Source: Oscillospiraceae bacterium (GTDB taxonomy: Bacteria > Bacillota > Clostridia > Oscillospirales > UBA929). From it: a stretch of DNA of 64,000 bases. Location of the stretch: positions 1 through 64,000 of the forward strand of contig WRIZ01000006.1 in NCBI GenBank assembly GCA_009782475.1. Reading direction: 5' to 3'. A program made the translations under genes and the position numbers. The notes below the pieces were generated by a model. It ran no database searches. It was not told the DNA's origin and saw only the letters and a program-made list of their open reading frames with translations. This document shows, one piece after another, positions 43,128 to 53,221 of the stretch (the stretch's first letter is position 1; the number at the start of each line of letters is the position of its first letter).

Positions 43128-45154
43128 CCCGTTCTCCTGCCCCTGCGTTTTTTCGTTTCTTCGGTCAAATAAAACCCTGTGGTATGACTTTGGGGTTCAT
43201 ATTCCTCGCGTCCGGCATACGCCGAGGCGATCTGCACGCATTCCCGCGCGTTCTCGGTGGTGAAATCCAGCCGCGCCGCCCACAGCCCGATGTGCTTCCA
43301 TTGCGCTTTGGCGGGCAGCATCCACAGTTTATGGGAGTGATAGATCAAAGTGCTGTGCCCTCCCTCCCGCATGAGGGGCAGCAACCCCCCCTGCCCGTCG
43401 GAAAGATCGCTTTTGTTATCGCAGGAGCATAGATCGCCTTTGCGCAGCAGGCATTGCCGCGCCAAAAGGAGCGGCAGCCGCCCGTATACGATCAGTTCGG
43501 TGTCGGCGGGATGATTCATCTGCCGGATGTCGGCCAGCGACAGCCACGGCGCGAGGGTGGAAGAGACAACCCCCATCAACTTTGCCATCTTGACGGTTTG
43601 CGCGGACGCCGCGCTCCAATCGGCTCGGGGGGTGAATCCCTGCCTCAGTGCCAAAACGGCTTGCCCGGGGCTCCATGTGAGGGCTTCGCGGAACCCGGCG
43701 TCATGCAGCCGTTTCAACCGCGCGTTGACTTCGGCGCGGTCTTCCTCCCCCATGACGCGCGGCAGGACGGCAACCGGGACGGTATCGCTCCGCACCAGCC
43801 ATTCGGCTTTGGCCGGGTCGTCCGAGGCTTCGTTGAGCGGGATGTACAGCCGTTCGGGCGGCAGACGGAGCAATTCGGGCGTGACCTGTGACATTTTGGC
43901 GACCTTGACTGTTAACAGCGGTTTGTCCGCCCGGGGAAGCAATCTCGGCCCAGGATCAAAGCGTCCAGGCGTCCTTCCGGGTAAATAGAGCCGCTCGGCT
44001 TCGAGTTTTTCGATCACCGCTTTGCGCAGCGCGGCGGCGTCTTCTTTGGATAGATGCAGACCATCGTCGATCTTTGTACGCGCATCTTTGCAAGCATAGA
44101 TTCCCTCTACATCATGCCATACGGCGTTGAGTTCCTCTTCCTCATTGCCGGTTCCTCCGCTTTTCGGCACGGCGCCTTCCGCGTAAAGGGTGTTGCCTTT
44201 ATAGTCGTCAATGGCCAGCCGCGCCGGTTCGTGTTCGGAGATCATGGCGAAAAAACGGACGGGGACGCAAGCCCGTTCCCCGCGATCGGCGGCGGCTTTC
44301 CGTTCGGCATCCCAAAATGGATTGTTTCTTGCCTTGTTATAAACCGAATAGACGTCGCCGATGCCTGTGTACAATCCGTCGGTTGGCTTGTCCCTTCCCA
44401 AAGCGGCGAAGGCGTCGCCCAACTCTTTGTCGTTCAGGTAATGTTCATCCGCGGCCAAACGCGCCAGCCGGGCAAACAACCCCGCCGCTTCGGGCGACGG
44501 GTCGGGCGGGGCAACCAATGCCGCCAGTCCCGACAGCTCGCGCATATATTTCAAAAGGCTCAGGTCTTTTGTTTTCAGGAGCTGGCTGACGGCGTCGCCG
44601 GGATGGGCAAGCATGAAGCTCCGGCAGCTCTGCCCGCACTGAACCGAGCCGCGCTCTTTATCGAGAAGGCAGGGGTTGGCGTCGCCGCCCGGGCAGAGCG
44701 GCGTCAATGCCCAAAAAAGAAGAGGCAGCTTGGACGCCGAAACAAGCGTCCGTACCGCCGAGGCTTGCAGAAAAGGAGACAGCACCGCTTTGACGCATCC
44801 GTTGGCGGCGGCGTAGTCAATATCGTCTGTTGTATGGCAGGGCGCGCCCCATATCCGTTTGCAGTCGGGAGCGGTAAAGGCTGCCATCCGCATCAGTCCC
44901 GGTTCGCCCGCCATGACCGCGTCTAAGCCGAATTCGTAAAGGCGGCGCAGCGTTTCGCCCCGCAAGGTGAGTTCGGAATCTTTACAGCTCCTTGTAAGGT
45001 CTAGAATGGTGGTGATCCCCCGGACGCGGGCGTACGGAAAAAAACCGCTCAGCTGCTCCGGCGGTATGGAAGGGCTGAGAAGGACGCCGTCGGCACCGTT
45101 TTGAATGGCGGCAACCGCGCAGTCGGCGGACGCCGCGGTTACGATCAGTTCCAT
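43124..45154 (-). CDS. U32-family peptidase
   Basis: 676 residues. Collagenase-like U32 domain split by a DUF3656-like insert, with NGADGVLL near the N-terminus and the C-terminal signature GGHSTLIYHSHKLWMLP. The end is rich in Arg and Lys. U32 proteins include hydroxylases and peptidases of unclear substrate; rRNA or wall-related roles have been reported for relatives. It lies between zapA and maf and overlaps maf. Start at 45154, one base after zapA. Confidence 0.88.
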   Translation of the reverse strand: MELIVTAASADCAVAAIQNGADGVLLSPSIPPEQLSGFFPYARVRGITTILDLTRSCKDSELTLRGETLRRLYEFGLDAVMAGEPGLMRMAAFTAPDCKRIWGAPCHTTDDIDYAAANGCVKAVLSPFLQASAVRTLVSASKLPLLFWALTPLCPGGDANPCLLDKERGSVQCGQSCRSFMLAHPGDAVSQLLKTKDLSLLKYMRELSGLAALVAPPDPSPEAAGLFARLARLAADEHYLNDKELGDAFAALGRDKPTDGLYTGIGDVYSVYNKARNNPFWDAERKAAADRGERACVPVRFFAMISEHEPARLAIDDYKGNTLYAEGAVPKSGGTGNEEEELNAVWHDVEGIYACKDARTKIDDGLHLSKEDAAALRKAVIEKLEAERLYLPGRTPGRFDPGPRLLPRADKPLLTVKVAKMSQVTPELLRLPPERLYIPLNEASDDPAKAEWLVRSDTVPVAVLPRVMGEEDRAEVNARLKRLHDAGFREALTWSPGQAVLALRQGFTPRADWSAASAQTVKMAKLMGVVSSTLAPWLSLADIRQMNHPADTELIVYGRLPLLLARQCLLRKGDLCSCDNKSDLSDGQGGLLPLMREGGHSTLIYHSHKLWMLPAKAQWKHIGLWAARLDFTTENARECVQIASAYAGREEYEPQSHTTGFYLTEETKKRRGRRTG

Positions 45155-45155
45155 C

Positions 45156-45470
45156 TTACACCTGTTTTTTCACGCGGCTCAATTCACGGCGGGATTCAGC
45201 CAATTCCGCTTTCAATTTCTGCGTTTCGTCGAGGTATGTTTTGACTTGAAGCCGCAAATGGTCGGCCGAGTCGATGGCTTTCCTCGCACGGTCGGCGGAA
45301 TTTAAGGCCGCGAGAACGGCCGCGTCGGAGAGAGACAGGTGCGCTTCCGTCATAACGGCTTGAATATCCCTGTCCACCTCGGCTCCGATTCCGCGTACGT
45401 ATACTTCGGATTCCTCGGAAACGATTGTGAAATCATGCCCTGCCACCGTAACTGTGATCCTGTTTTTCAT
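45156..45470 (-). CDS. zapA: Cell-division protein ZapA
   Basis: 104 residues. The N-terminal VTVAGHDFTIVSEE domain and a C-terminal coiled coil (about 60-104) match ZapA, which bundles FtsZ at the division ring. It is the first gene of the operon that runs zapA-U32-maf-mreC-mreD-mrdA, with its own promoter at 45526-45554. Confidence 0.93.
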   Translation of the reverse strand: MKNRITVTVAGHDFTIVSEESEVYVRGIGAEVDRDIQAVMTEAHLSLSDAAVLAALNSADRARKAIDSADHLRLQVKTYLDETQKLKAELAESRRELSRVKKQV

Positions 45471-45525
45471 TCGTTCACACCCCGCTTATGTCTCGCTCTT
45501 GACCATAAAGGTTTTATCCTGTAAA

Positions 45526-45554
45526 ATTATATCATACCTCTCTGTCAAGTGCAA
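45526..45554 (-). promoter_or_regulatory. Promoter of the zapA-to-mrdA operon
   Basis: Minus strand TTGCAC (45549-45554), 17 bases, TATAAT (45526-45531). A TTGACA inside the spacer is 11 bases from the -10 and cannot serve. Confidence 0.65.
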
Positions 45555-45598
45555 CGCCAATTATCAATAAAGCATACCCGTTAAAGGAGGTCAAACCA

Positions 45599-46453
45599 AT
45601 GAACAGCGGATTCCCGCGCACCGAGGTTGGCGGCGTGACGCTGCCCCGGATGCTGATCGGCACCAACTGGCTGGCCGGGTGGAGCCACCGCTCCCCCGCC
45701 GCCGACGAGCGCATCAAACGCCACCATCAAGCGGCGGACAGCATCGTCCCGCTGCTGGAAACCTTTGTGCAAAACGGCGTGGACGCCGTTATGGCTCCGT
45801 TCGGGCGGGTCAAACCGATTGCCGACGCCGTGCGCGAAACCGAGCAGAAACTGGGCAAACGAATCATCCGCATCGACACGCCCATCCTCAATGTGGACGA
45901 CACCGCCGAAGGCCGGCGCGAAGCCGCCGCCGTCATCCGCGAGAGCAGGGAACTGGGCGCAACTTTCTGTTTGATCCATCATTCCAGTGCCGAGCAGCTT
46001 GTCAACAAGAACAAGGGGATCATCGACCGCCTGGACGACTATACCGCCATGATCCGTGAGCAGGGGCTGCTGCCCGGCGTGACGGCGCACATGCCCGAAC
46101 TGATCGTCTACTGCGACGACAACGGCTACGACGTCGAGACCTATGTGCAGATTTACAACAGTATGGGCTTTCTGATGCAGGTCGAGGTCGAGACGGTGGC
46201 CGCCATCATCCACGGCGCGAAAAAGCCGGTGATGACCATCAAACCGATGGCCGCCGGACGGCTGACGCCGTATGTGGGGCTCAATTTCTCCTGGGCGACG
46301 CTGCGGGACTGCGACATGGTAACGGTCGGGTGTTTTGACCAGCACGAAGCGGCCGAAGTCATCGAAATCTCCCGCGCCGCGCTGGAACGCCGCTACCCCG
46401 ACCTCGAACGGCGGCAAAGCCCCAACCAAAATCAGGCGGCGTTCGGGAAGTAA
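45599..46453 (+). CDS. TIM-barrel-like protein, unknown function
   Basis: 284 residues, cytoplasmic. Segments such as RMLIGTNWLAGW, the run around RIIRIDTPILNVDD, and VMTIKPMAAGRLTPYVGL read like strands of a beta/alpha barrel of aldo-keto-reductase or sugar-isomerase type, but no catalytic tetrad is clear. It is well translated: AAAGGAGG lies 7-8 bases before the ATG. It is divergent from zapA. Function unknown. Confidence 0.7.
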   Translation: MNSGFPRTEVGGVTLPRMLIGTNWLAGWSHRSPAADERIKRHHQAADSIVPLLETFVQNGVDAVMAPFGRVKPIADAVRETEQKLGKRIIRIDTPILNVDDTAEGRREAAAVIRESRELGATFCLIHHSSAEQLVNKNKGIIDRLDDYTAMIREQGLLPGVTAHMPELIVYCDDNGYDVETYVQIYNSMGFLMQVEVETVAAIIHGAKKPVMTIKPMAAGRLTPYVGLNFSWATLRDCDMVTVGCFDQHEAAEVIEISRAALERRYPDLERRQSPNQNQAAFGK

Positions 46454-46549
46454 GATATATCAATATGATTAAAGCAAACAGGACATACTGTTGTCGTGTC
46501 CGATATGATATAGTGTAGACAATATACTTATACTTGGAGGGATTGGAAC

Positions 46550-46915
46550 ATGACAATCATACCCACATTCCATTGCGGCGGGCGATGCGCGGAGGCCATT
46601 GCCTTGTATCAGGAAGCCTTCGGTTTGGAAATCGACTGGCAAGGCAAAAACCCGGAAACCGGGTTGATCTATCACACCGAAGCGCATATCGGCAGCCAGC
46701 GGCTGCGGTTGTCGGACGGCGGCGTAAACACCGTTCAAGCCGATTCGTTGTTCCTTGCCGTTACATACGACACCGTTGATGAAGTCATCAAGGCATTTGA
46801 CATCGTAAAAGAAGGCGGCATCGTTGTTCAATCACCGCATAAACCCGATTTTGCAACCTGCATGAGCGAGGTCAAAGACAAATTCGGCTTCAAATGGTTT
46901 TTGATGGTAGATTGA
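46550..46915 (+). CDS. VOC/PhnB-like protein
   Basis: 121 residues in two beta-alpha-beta-beta-beta halves. PTFHCGGRCAEAIALYQEAFG is the PhnB-like opening, and the C-terminus holds FKWFLMVD. VOC proteins include glyoxalases and antibiotic-resistance proteins; catalytic metal ligands cannot be assigned with confidence. GGAGGG precedes the ATG. It converges on the biotin carrier gene across the terminator at 46938-46966. Confidence 0.85.
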   Translation: MTIIPTFHCGGRCAEAIALYQEAFGLEIDWQGKNPETGLIYHTEAHIGSQRLRLSDGGVNTVQADSLFLAVTYDTVDEVIKAFDIVKEGGIVVQSPHKPDFATCMSEVKDKFGFKWFLMVD

Positions 46916-46937
46916 GTTTAATCGTACTAAAGCGCGT

Positions 46938-46966
46938 CAAAAGAGCCGCTTCGCGCGGCTCTTTTG
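46938..46966. terminator. Bidirectional terminator
   Basis: CAAAAGAGCCGC (46938-46949) pairs perfectly over 12 bp with 46955-46966 across a 5-base loop, with A runs on one side and T runs on the other. It serves both the VOC gene and the biotin carrier gene. Confidence 0.92.
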
Positions 46967-46985
46967 CTGTCTTTCCCTTTGGATT

Positions 46986-47381
46986 TTACTGCAAGGTGAG
47001 CAGCGGAGCCCCTGTCGGCACGGTGGATCCTTTTACGGCGATGATCTGCCCGACAATACCGTCCCGGGGGCTTTTGATGTCGTTTTCCATCTTCATAGCC
47101 TCAACGATGGCCAGCGACTGGCCGGTTTTCACGCTGTCGCCGGGCGCGACTTTGATGACGACAACGGTGCCGGGCAGCGGCGAGGGGATGATCTCCCCGC
47201 TCACGGCAACAGCCGGAGCGGCAGGAGCGGGTGCGGGTGCCGCGGCAACAGGAACCGGGGCGGCTGGAATGACGGCAGCCGGGGCGGCAGCAACGGCGTC
47301 GCTGACATTCACCATGACGGCTTCGCCCTGTTCCACCGCGACTTCATAAACCTTGTCATTGAGTGTGACTTTATACTTCAT
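46986..47381 (-). CDS. Biotin carrier subunit of a decarboxylase
   Basis: 131 residues. Ala-Pro-rich linker (about 32-60), then a biotinyl domain with the AMKME site (K in VEAMKMEND). It carries CO2 on biotin between the carboxyltransferase and the membrane decarboxylase, as in glutaconyl-CoA, methylmalonyl-CoA or oxaloacetate decarboxylases. GGGAGG precedes the ATG. It begins two bases after oadG. Confidence 0.93.
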   Translation of the reverse strand: MKYKVTLNDKVYEVAVEQGEAVMVNVSDAVAAAPAAVIPAAPVPVAAAPAPAPAAPAVAVSGEIIPSPLPGTVVVIKVAPGDSVKTGQSLAIVEAMKMENDIKSPRDGIVGQIIAVKGSTVPTGAPLLTLQ

Positions 47382-47383
47382 AC

Positions 47384-47743
47384 CTATTGAACCTCCCGAA
47401 TCGAGATAAAGCGCAATGTATTGAGCTCGGCTTTGAGATCGTCGGCCACAATGGCCATCAGCAGAGCCGCCGTCCGATCGTCTACGTTGTATAAATCAAT
47501 GTCGCCCTGCGAACCTTTGGCCGGGACTCTCGCCGTGATCGGTGACGGCGTTTGCGGAACGGCCGGGGCTGCGGCAATTGGCGCGGCGGCTGGCTCTCCG
47601 GGCGTTTTTGATTTTTCCTTGGCGGATTTTATGAAAGCGAACAAGACGAACAAGGCAACAACGCCGGCGACGCAGCAGAGGACGATGAAATTGGTTTTAT
47701 CGCTGAAGATGACCGGCTCGTTATAATCGGTGAGAAACATCAT
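47384..47743 (-). CDS. oadG: Decarboxylase gamma subunit, OadG type
   Basis: 119 residues. One membrane helix (about 17-37), a Pro-Ala-rich linker and a C-terminal part ending in LRFISIREVQ. OadG holds the carboxyltransferase to the membrane decarboxylase. It starts four bases after oadA and stops two bases before the biotin carrier gene. Confidence 0.85.
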   Translation of the reverse strand: MMFLTDYNEPVIFSDKTNFIVLCCVAGVVALFVLFAFIKSAKEKSKTPGEPAAAPIAAAPAVPQTPSPITARVPAKGSQGDIDLYNVDDRTAALLMAIVADDLKAELNTLRFISIREVQ

Positions 47744-47747
47744 CCAC

Positions 47748-49127
47748 CTACTCTTTCACGATGGAGTAGCGGACACGGTTGCGGCCGCGCTCCTCACGTT
47801 CGTCGGCGAATTTTTCATAGACTTGCGGGAAGACGATGTAGGAAAGCACATCCTCGTCGCTGGCGGCTTTGGCACCGATTTCGGCTTTGCCCGCCTCGAA
47901 GCCGGGGGCGAGGGTTTCGGCAAAACGCCCGGTATAGGGTTTCACATCGCCCAAAACCTGCTTGATTAAATCTTTGCTGACGTCTCCGGGCGGTTGGCCG
48001 TATTCGCCTTTGAGGTAGGACGTGACTTCCTTCGAGACGTTTTTATACCGTTCGCCGACCAAAACGTTGGTGGCGGCCTGAACGCCGACGATTTGGCTGG
48101 TGGGGGTGACGAGGGGCGGATAGCCCATATCCTTGCGGACGCGGGGCACTTCTTCCAGCACTTGAATGAATTTATCCATCGCGTTGGCGTTTTTGAGCTG
48201 GCTGATCAGGTTGCTGAGCATCCCGCCGGGGACTTGATAGGTCAGGGCGTCGGAATCGGTCATCATGACTTTGGGGTCGAGCAGACCGTCTTTGACATAC
48301 CCTTCCTGCACCGGGCGGAAGAAATCGTTGATCTCTTTCAGCAGCGTGCGGTTGAGGCCGGTTTCATACCCCAGCTGTTCAAGGGCGTGAACCATGGTTT
48401 CGGTGGCCGGCTGGCTGGTGCCGCCGGAGAAACAGGAGATGGCGGTGTCGATGCAGTCAACGCCCGCTTCCACCCCTTTGAGATAGGTCATGAAAGCAAG
48501 GCCGGTGGTGCAGTGGGTATGGAGGTGGAGGGGCAGTTTGCTGTTTTCTTTAATCAGCTTCACAAAATCATAGCATTCTTGGGGGCCGAGGATGCCCGCC
48601 ATGTCTTTGATGGCGATGCTGGTGGCACCCATCGCCTCGATCTGCCGGATGATTTTCGCCCAAGTCTCGTCGGTATGCACCGGGCTTTGGGTATAGGAAA
48701 TGGTCACTTGGGCGTCGCCGCCGTGTTTGACCGTTTCGCTGACCGACACTTCGAGATTGCGCAAGTCGTTGAGGGCGTCGAAGATGCGGATGATGTCAAC
48801 GCCGTTTTTGATGGAGAGCTCGACGAATTTGCGCACCACGTCGTCCGGGTAATGCTTATAGCCCAAAAGATTCTGCCCGCGCAGAAGCATTTGGAGCTTT
48901 GTTTTGGTGACGCGTTTTTTAATATCGCGCAAGCGTTTCCACGGGTCTTCGCCCAAAAAACGCAGGCAGGTATCGAAGGTGGCACCCCCCCAGCATTCAA
49001 GCGAATAATATCCCGCCTTATCCAGCGTTTCGAGGCAGCCCTCGAACTTGGAATACGGCAAGCGGGTGGCAATCAGCGACTGCCCCGCGTCACGGAGAAC
49101 CGTTTCGGTAATACGGACTTTCGGCAT
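47748..49127 (-). CDS. oadA: Carboxyltransferase subunit of oxaloacetate decarboxylase type
   Basis: 459 residues. The HMGL-like barrel opens with VRITETVLRDAGQSL and has the GYYSLECWGGATFD motif; the metal-binding HLHTHC segment is present. There is no fused biotin domain, which is instead a separate subunit here. It moves CO2 from oxaloacetate or a similar substrate to biotin. ATG 49127 is used instead of the TTG at 49130. The beta (membrane decarboxylase) subunit is not in this window, so the sodium pump is incomplete locally. Confidence 0.9.
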   Translation of the reverse strand: MPKVRITETVLRDAGQSLIATRLPYSKFEGCLETLDKAGYYSLECWGGATFDTCLRFLGEDPWKRLRDIKKRVTKTKLQMLLRGQNLLGYKHYPDDVVRKFVELSIKNGVDIIRIFDALNDLRNLEVSVSETVKHGGDAQVTISYTQSPVHTDETWAKIIRQIEAMGATSIAIKDMAGILGPQECYDFVKLIKENSKLPLHLHTHCTTGLAFMTYLKGVEAGVDCIDTAISCFSGGTSQPATETMVHALEQLGYETGLNRTLLKEINDFFRPVQEGYVKDGLLDPKVMMTDSDALTYQVPGGMLSNLISQLKNANAMDKFIQVLEEVPRVRKDMGYPPLVTPTSQIVGVQAATNVLVGERYKNVSKEVTSYLKGEYGQPPGDVSKDLIKQVLGDVKPYTGRFAETLAPGFEAGKAEIGAKAASDEDVLSYIVFPQVYEKFADEREERGRNRVRYSIVKE

Positions 49128-49271
49128 CAAAAAGAACCAGCCTTTCCTTGTATTTACACATTCAAAACGCAGTATATCACAGCGGGGTCAAAAAGGGAAG
49201 TGTTTTTTCCGCGCCCTGCACGCGAAGCCGCCCGGAACCATTTTATGGTATTCGGGCACTTAAACATTCCC

Positions 49272-49300
49272 TTGCCCTTTATGTCGAACCGTGATATAAT
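49272..49300 (+). promoter_or_regulatory. Promoter of the first chemoreceptor gene
   Basis: TTGCCC (49272-49277), 17 bases, TATAAT (49295-49300). A sigma-A rather than sigma-D pattern. Confidence 0.75.
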
Positions 49301-49332
49301 GGTTTTAAGAATTTTTTGGAGGGCTCAGGTTT

Positions 49333-51192
49333 ATGAACAATACTGTCAAAACCGGCTTGAAACGAAAAACACTGATACCAATCATAAGCATCATGGTGGC
49401 GATCATCCTCTCCCTGACAATCGTGTCCATGATAAACCTCTACAACGCTTTCAATGATGATGAACGCCATGTAAAAGAAGGATTTGACATAAATCTGACC
49501 ATCGCGGTGGAGACCATGATCAGCCTGCTGGATCAAAACCATAAACTTCATATGTCTTACGCGCAGCAAGGGTTGATGACCCAGGAGGAAGCCTACAACG
49601 CCGGCTATGAGGCCGCCAGGGACATGATACGCTGGGCGCGGTTCAGCACGTCACCCAACCACAAAGACGACGGCTACTTTTGGGCGGATATGAAGGACGG
49701 AACCTGCATCGCCCATTACCAGCACCATTTGGACGGAACAGAGCCGAGAAACCGCTGGGAAACGCTCGACCGCAACCCTGTTGAGAGCGAAAAGAAATAT
49801 TACGTCAGGGAGATCATACAAAACGCCGGAAAATTCACCGAGTTCTACACCAACCATCCCGACGACCTTGACGGCAACTATAAGAAAATAGCCTATACTC
49901 TTTATTTCGAGCCGTATCAATGGTTTGTCAGCACAGGAAACTACTACATAGACATAGACGCGATCATGGACGACATCGAATCGCAGAAAATGATGACGCT
50001 GATCCTGCTGATCGCCATAAGCGTCACGTTTGGCACCCTCGGCGTTGTGATCGTTTTGAAGATCCTCAGCGGGATCGTGAGACCGCTGACCCTGCTGTCC
50101 GGCTTTATGCACAAAGCAGGTACGACAGGCGATATTACCATGACCCCCCAAGACGCGGCAAATGTCGGCAGGATTTCTCAGCGCAATGACGAAATAGGAG
50201 CCATCGTCGCAAACACCGCCAGCTTTGTCGGTCATGTGGTCAAGATTGCCGACGAGCTTGAACGTGTGGCAAAGGGCGACCTGACCACCGAGCTGGACAT
50301 CCTTTCCAGTGACGACATTATGGGGAACGCCCTCCAGCACATGGTCGATAACTTGAATAAGCTGTTCGGCGAGATCAACCAGTCAACCTCGCAAGTCGCA
50401 AGCGGTTCCAGGCAGATCGCCGACGGCTCGCAGCTTTTGGCGCAGGGTTCGACACAGCAGGCCTCCGCCGTGGAAGAACTCTCCTCGGAAGTCAAGCAGA
50501 TCGCCGAACAGACACAGCAAAACTCCGAAATGGCCAACAAAGCTGCCGGTTTGGGCAACACCATCAAAGCCAAAGCCGAAACAGGCAGCCGCCAAATGGA
50601 TGAAATGATGGAAGCCGTCCGAGACATCAATCAGGCCAGCCAAAGCATCGGCAAGGTCATCAAAACCATCGACGACATCGCCTTCCAAACCAACATCCTC
50701 GCCCTCAATGCCGCCGTGGAAGCCGCTAGAGCCGGACAGCACGGCAAAGGCTTTGCCGTTGTGGCCGAAGAGGTGCGCAACCTGGCGACCAAGAGTGCCG
50801 ACGCGGCCAAAGAAACAGGCAACATGATCGCCAACTCGATTGAAAAGGCCGAGCTGGGAAGCCGCATCGCGGGCAGCACCGCCGAAAGCCTGACCGAGAT
50901 CGTGGCCGGTATCAACGAGAGCAGCCAAATTGTCAATCAGATCGCCTCCTCCTCCGAATCGCAGTCGGCCGGCATCGCGCAGATCAACAGCGGCATCGAC
51001 CAGGTGGCCAAAGTCGTTCAGCAGAACAGCGCGACAGCCGAGCAGAGCGCGGCCGCGGCGGAAGAAATGAGCGGCCAGTCGGCAACGCTGGAGGATTTGG
51101 TCGCCCAGTTTAAGCTGAAGGGCAGCGAGGGAACACGTCAGATCAATATGTCCGGTAAAACTCCCGGAAACAACAGTTACGGGAAGTATTAA
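49333..51192 (+). CDS. Methyl-accepting chemotaxis protein with single Cache domain
   Basis: 619 residues. Membrane helix (about 14-36), an extracellular Cache_2-type sensor (about 45-210) with [18 protein letters not shown] and [11 protein letters not shown] motifs, second helix (about 220-243), HAMP domain, and a long cytoplasmic signalling domain with the conserved hairpin tip ([20 protein letters not shown]). Cache_2 sensors often bind small organic acids. It is followed 19 bases later by a paralogue, so the two are probably co-transcribed. No CheW-binding pentapeptide tail is seen. Confidence 0.95.
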   Translation: MNNTVKTGLKRKTLIPIISIMVAIILSLTIVSMINLYNAFNDDERHVKEGFDINLTIAVETMISLLDQNHKLHMSYAQQGLMTQEEAYNAGYEAARDMIRWARFSTSPNHKDDGYFWADMKDGTCIAHYQHHLDGTEPRNRWETLDRNPVESEKKYYVREIIQNAGKFTEFYTNHPDDLDGNYKKIAYTLYFEPYQWFVSTGNYYIDIDAIMDDIESQKMMTLILLIAISVTFGTLGVVIVLKILSGIVRPLTLLSGFMHKAGTTGDITMTPQDAANVGRISQRNDEIGAIVANTASFVGHVVKIADELERVAKGDLTTELDILSSDDIMGNALQHMVDNLNKLFGEINQSTSQVASGSRQIADGSQLLAQGSTQQASAVEELSSEVKQIAEQTQQNSEMANKAAGLGNTIKAKAETGSRQMDEMMEAVRDINQASQSIGKVIKTIDDIAFQTNILALNAAVEAARAGQHGKGFAVVAEEVRNLATKSADAAKETGNMIANSIEKAELGSRIAGSTAESLTEIVAGINESSQIVNQIASSSESQSAGIAQINSGIDQVAKVVQQNSATAEQSAAAAEEMSGQSATLEDLVAQFKLKGSEGTRQINMSGKTPGNNSYGKY

Positions 51193-51211
51193 GCATACGG
51201 GGGGCAAAATA

Positions 51212-53221
51212 ATGAAAATCAACAGTCTCGGATTGAAAATCTCTTTGATCGTATCGCTGATGATCGCCTTAATCATCACGCTTATGGTTCTCATTGTGGA
51301 TTCAAGAACGAGTGAGCTTGTGCACGATTTGAATGATATACAGGCGGAAACCGCCAACAACGCGCTCGTAAAGACTTTGGAGAACTATGAAAAAGAGGCC
51401 TATTCCCTAGCCAACGCGATCGCGGAGTCTCCCGCCGTGCTGGAAGCCATTCAAGCCGGGAACGAGGACAGGATCAGGCAGGTGCTCGTTTCCTATAGTG
51501 AAAGCGTTGACATGATCACGGTGGTTGATAAAGACGGCAATGTGCTCGTACGGGCGCACAATGCCACTACGGGCGATAACCTCTTTAACCAAAAAGCCCT
51601 TTCCGCCGCCTTGACAACAGGAAACGGTCTCGCCCTGATCGAAAGGGGCGCCACCGTTAAACTTTCCACAGCGGGCACCGCCGCCGTTAAAGACGCCGAA
51701 GGGAACATCATCGGAGCCATCAAATGCGGCCACAACTTGTCTCTGCCCCGGTATGTTGACGAAATCAAAGAAGCCAGCAACTGCGACGCGACCATTTTCG
51801 ACGGCGACACCCGCCTTTCCACCACCCTCATCAATGAAAAAGGGGAGCGGAACATCGGAACAAAAGCCAATGATGACGTGATCAAGCATGTTTTGGAAGG
51901 CAAGCAGGATTACCAGTCCCGGATCGAACTGGACGGGAAGCAATATGCCGTTTACTACTCGCCGCTGATGATCGACAATGAAGCGATCGGTATGTTGTTT
52001 GCCGGAGTGAACATTGAAGAGACACTGGCCGATATGAAAGCCATGAAAACAGTGATTTTATTAACGGGAATCTCTGCCGGGGCAGGGTGCGCGGTGCTGG
52101 TGTTTGTCCTGTGCCTGCTGATGATCAGCAGACCGCTCAAGAAGATCGGACTGTTCGCGGATAAGATACGGAAAGGCCAGCTCGGGCTTTCAACCGCTTC
52201 TGAAGAAACCATCAGCGTGCGTTCCTCCGATGAGGTCGGCGTGTTGGCGCGGACGCTGGAACAGGCATACACGCAGCTAAAGGGGTATATCGGCGAAATC
52301 AAAAGCAGCATGGAACTGCTGGCCGAAGGAGACTTAACCCACGAGAGCGTGTATGTGTATCACGGGGATTTTAAGATGATAGGAGCCTCCATCAATCTGA
52401 TCATCAGCAACCTGAGCAAAACGATGACCGATATACACAATTCCTCTTCGCAAGTCTCCAGCGGCTCCAAGCAAATTGCCGACGGCGCGCAGTTTCTCGC
52501 GCAAGGAGCCACCCAGCAGGCTTCCGCCATTGAGGAACTGTCCTCTTCCATCACCGAAATCGCGCAGAAAACAAGAGACAACGCCGATATGGCAAACAGA
52601 GCCGCGGCACTCGCCAACGATATTAAGAGCAAAGCCGAAACAGGCAGCCGCCAAATGGATGAAATGATGGACGCCGTCAGAGACATCAATCAGGCCAGCC
52701 AAGGGATCGGCAAGGTGATGAAAGCCATCGACGATATTGCCTTCCAAACCAACATCCTCGCCTTAAACGCCGCCGTGGAAGCGGCGCGCGCCGGGCAGCA
52801 CGGCAAAGGATTTGCCGTTGTGGCCGAGGAAGTGCGCAATCTCGCCGGAAAAAGCTCCGAAGCCGCGAAGGAAACAGGCGCGATGATCGCCGATTCGATT
52901 GAAAAAGCGGAGCTGGGGACACGGATCGCCGAAGAGACCGCCGGAAGCCTGACCGAGATCGTGGCCGGTATCAATGAGAGTTCGCAGATCGTCGGCAATA
53001 TTGCCGTTTCCTCCGAAGAACAATCGGCCGGCATCGCGCAGATCAACAGCGGTATCGATCAGGTGGCGAAGGTTGTCCAGCAGAACAGCGCGACAGCCGA
53101 GCAGAGCGCGGCCGCCAGCGAAGAGATGAGCGGCGAATCGGCCGTTTTGGAAGATTTGGTATCGCAGTTCCGGCTGAAAGGAAGCAATATGAAGGGATTG
53201 CCGGGCTCGTCCAAATATTAA
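51212..53221 (+). CDS. Methyl-accepting chemotaxis protein with double-Cache-like sensor
   Basis: 669 residues. Membrane helix (about 9-30), a larger extracellular sensor (about 35-275) with the [14 protein letters not shown] pattern and [14 protein letters not shown], second helix (about 285-308), HAMP and the same signalling domain as its neighbour. The sensor is of a different class from the first receptor. A 40-base segment of the signalling domain is identical to the neighbour (see findings). Its TAA overlaps the opposing lipoprotein's TAA by three bases at a TTAA. Confidence 0.95.
   Translation: MKINSLGLKISLIVSLMIALIITLMVLIVDSRTSELVHDLNDIQAETANNALVKTLENYEKEAYSLANAIAESPAVLEAIQAGNEDRIRQVLVSYSESVDMITVVDKDGNVLVRAHNATTGDNLFNQKALSAALTTGNGLALIERGATVKLSTAGTAAVKDAEGNIIGAIKCGHNLSLPRYVDEIKEASNCDATIFDGDTRLSTTLINEKGERNIGTKANDDVIKHVLEGKQDYQSRIELDGKQYAVYYSPLMIDNEAIGMLFAGVNIEETLADMKAMKTVILLTGISAGAGCAVLVFVLCLLMISRPLKKIGLFADKIRKGQLGLSTASEETISVRSSDEVGVLARTLEQAYTQLKGYIGEIKSSMELLAEGDLTHESVYVYHGDFKMIGASINLIISNLSKTMTDIHNSSSQVSSGSKQIADGAQFLAQGATQQASAIEELSSSITEIAQKTRDNADMANRAAALANDIKSKAETGSRQMDEMMDAVRDINQASQGIGKVMKAIDDIAFQTNILALNAAVEAARAGQHGKGFAVVAEEVRNLAGKSSEAAKETGAMIADSIEKAELGTRIAEETAGSLTEIVAGINESSQIVGNIAVSSEEQSAGIAQINSGIDQVAKVVQQNSATAEQSAAASEEMSGESAVLEDLVSQFRLKGSNMKGLPGSSKY

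Noticed and set aside
45541-45546. TTGACA as the -35 of zapA
   Set aside because: It is only 11 bases from the -10; TTGCAC at 17 bases fits.
47994-49457. 487-codon open frame opposite oadA
   Set aside because: Antisense shadow of a clear carboxyltransferase gene.
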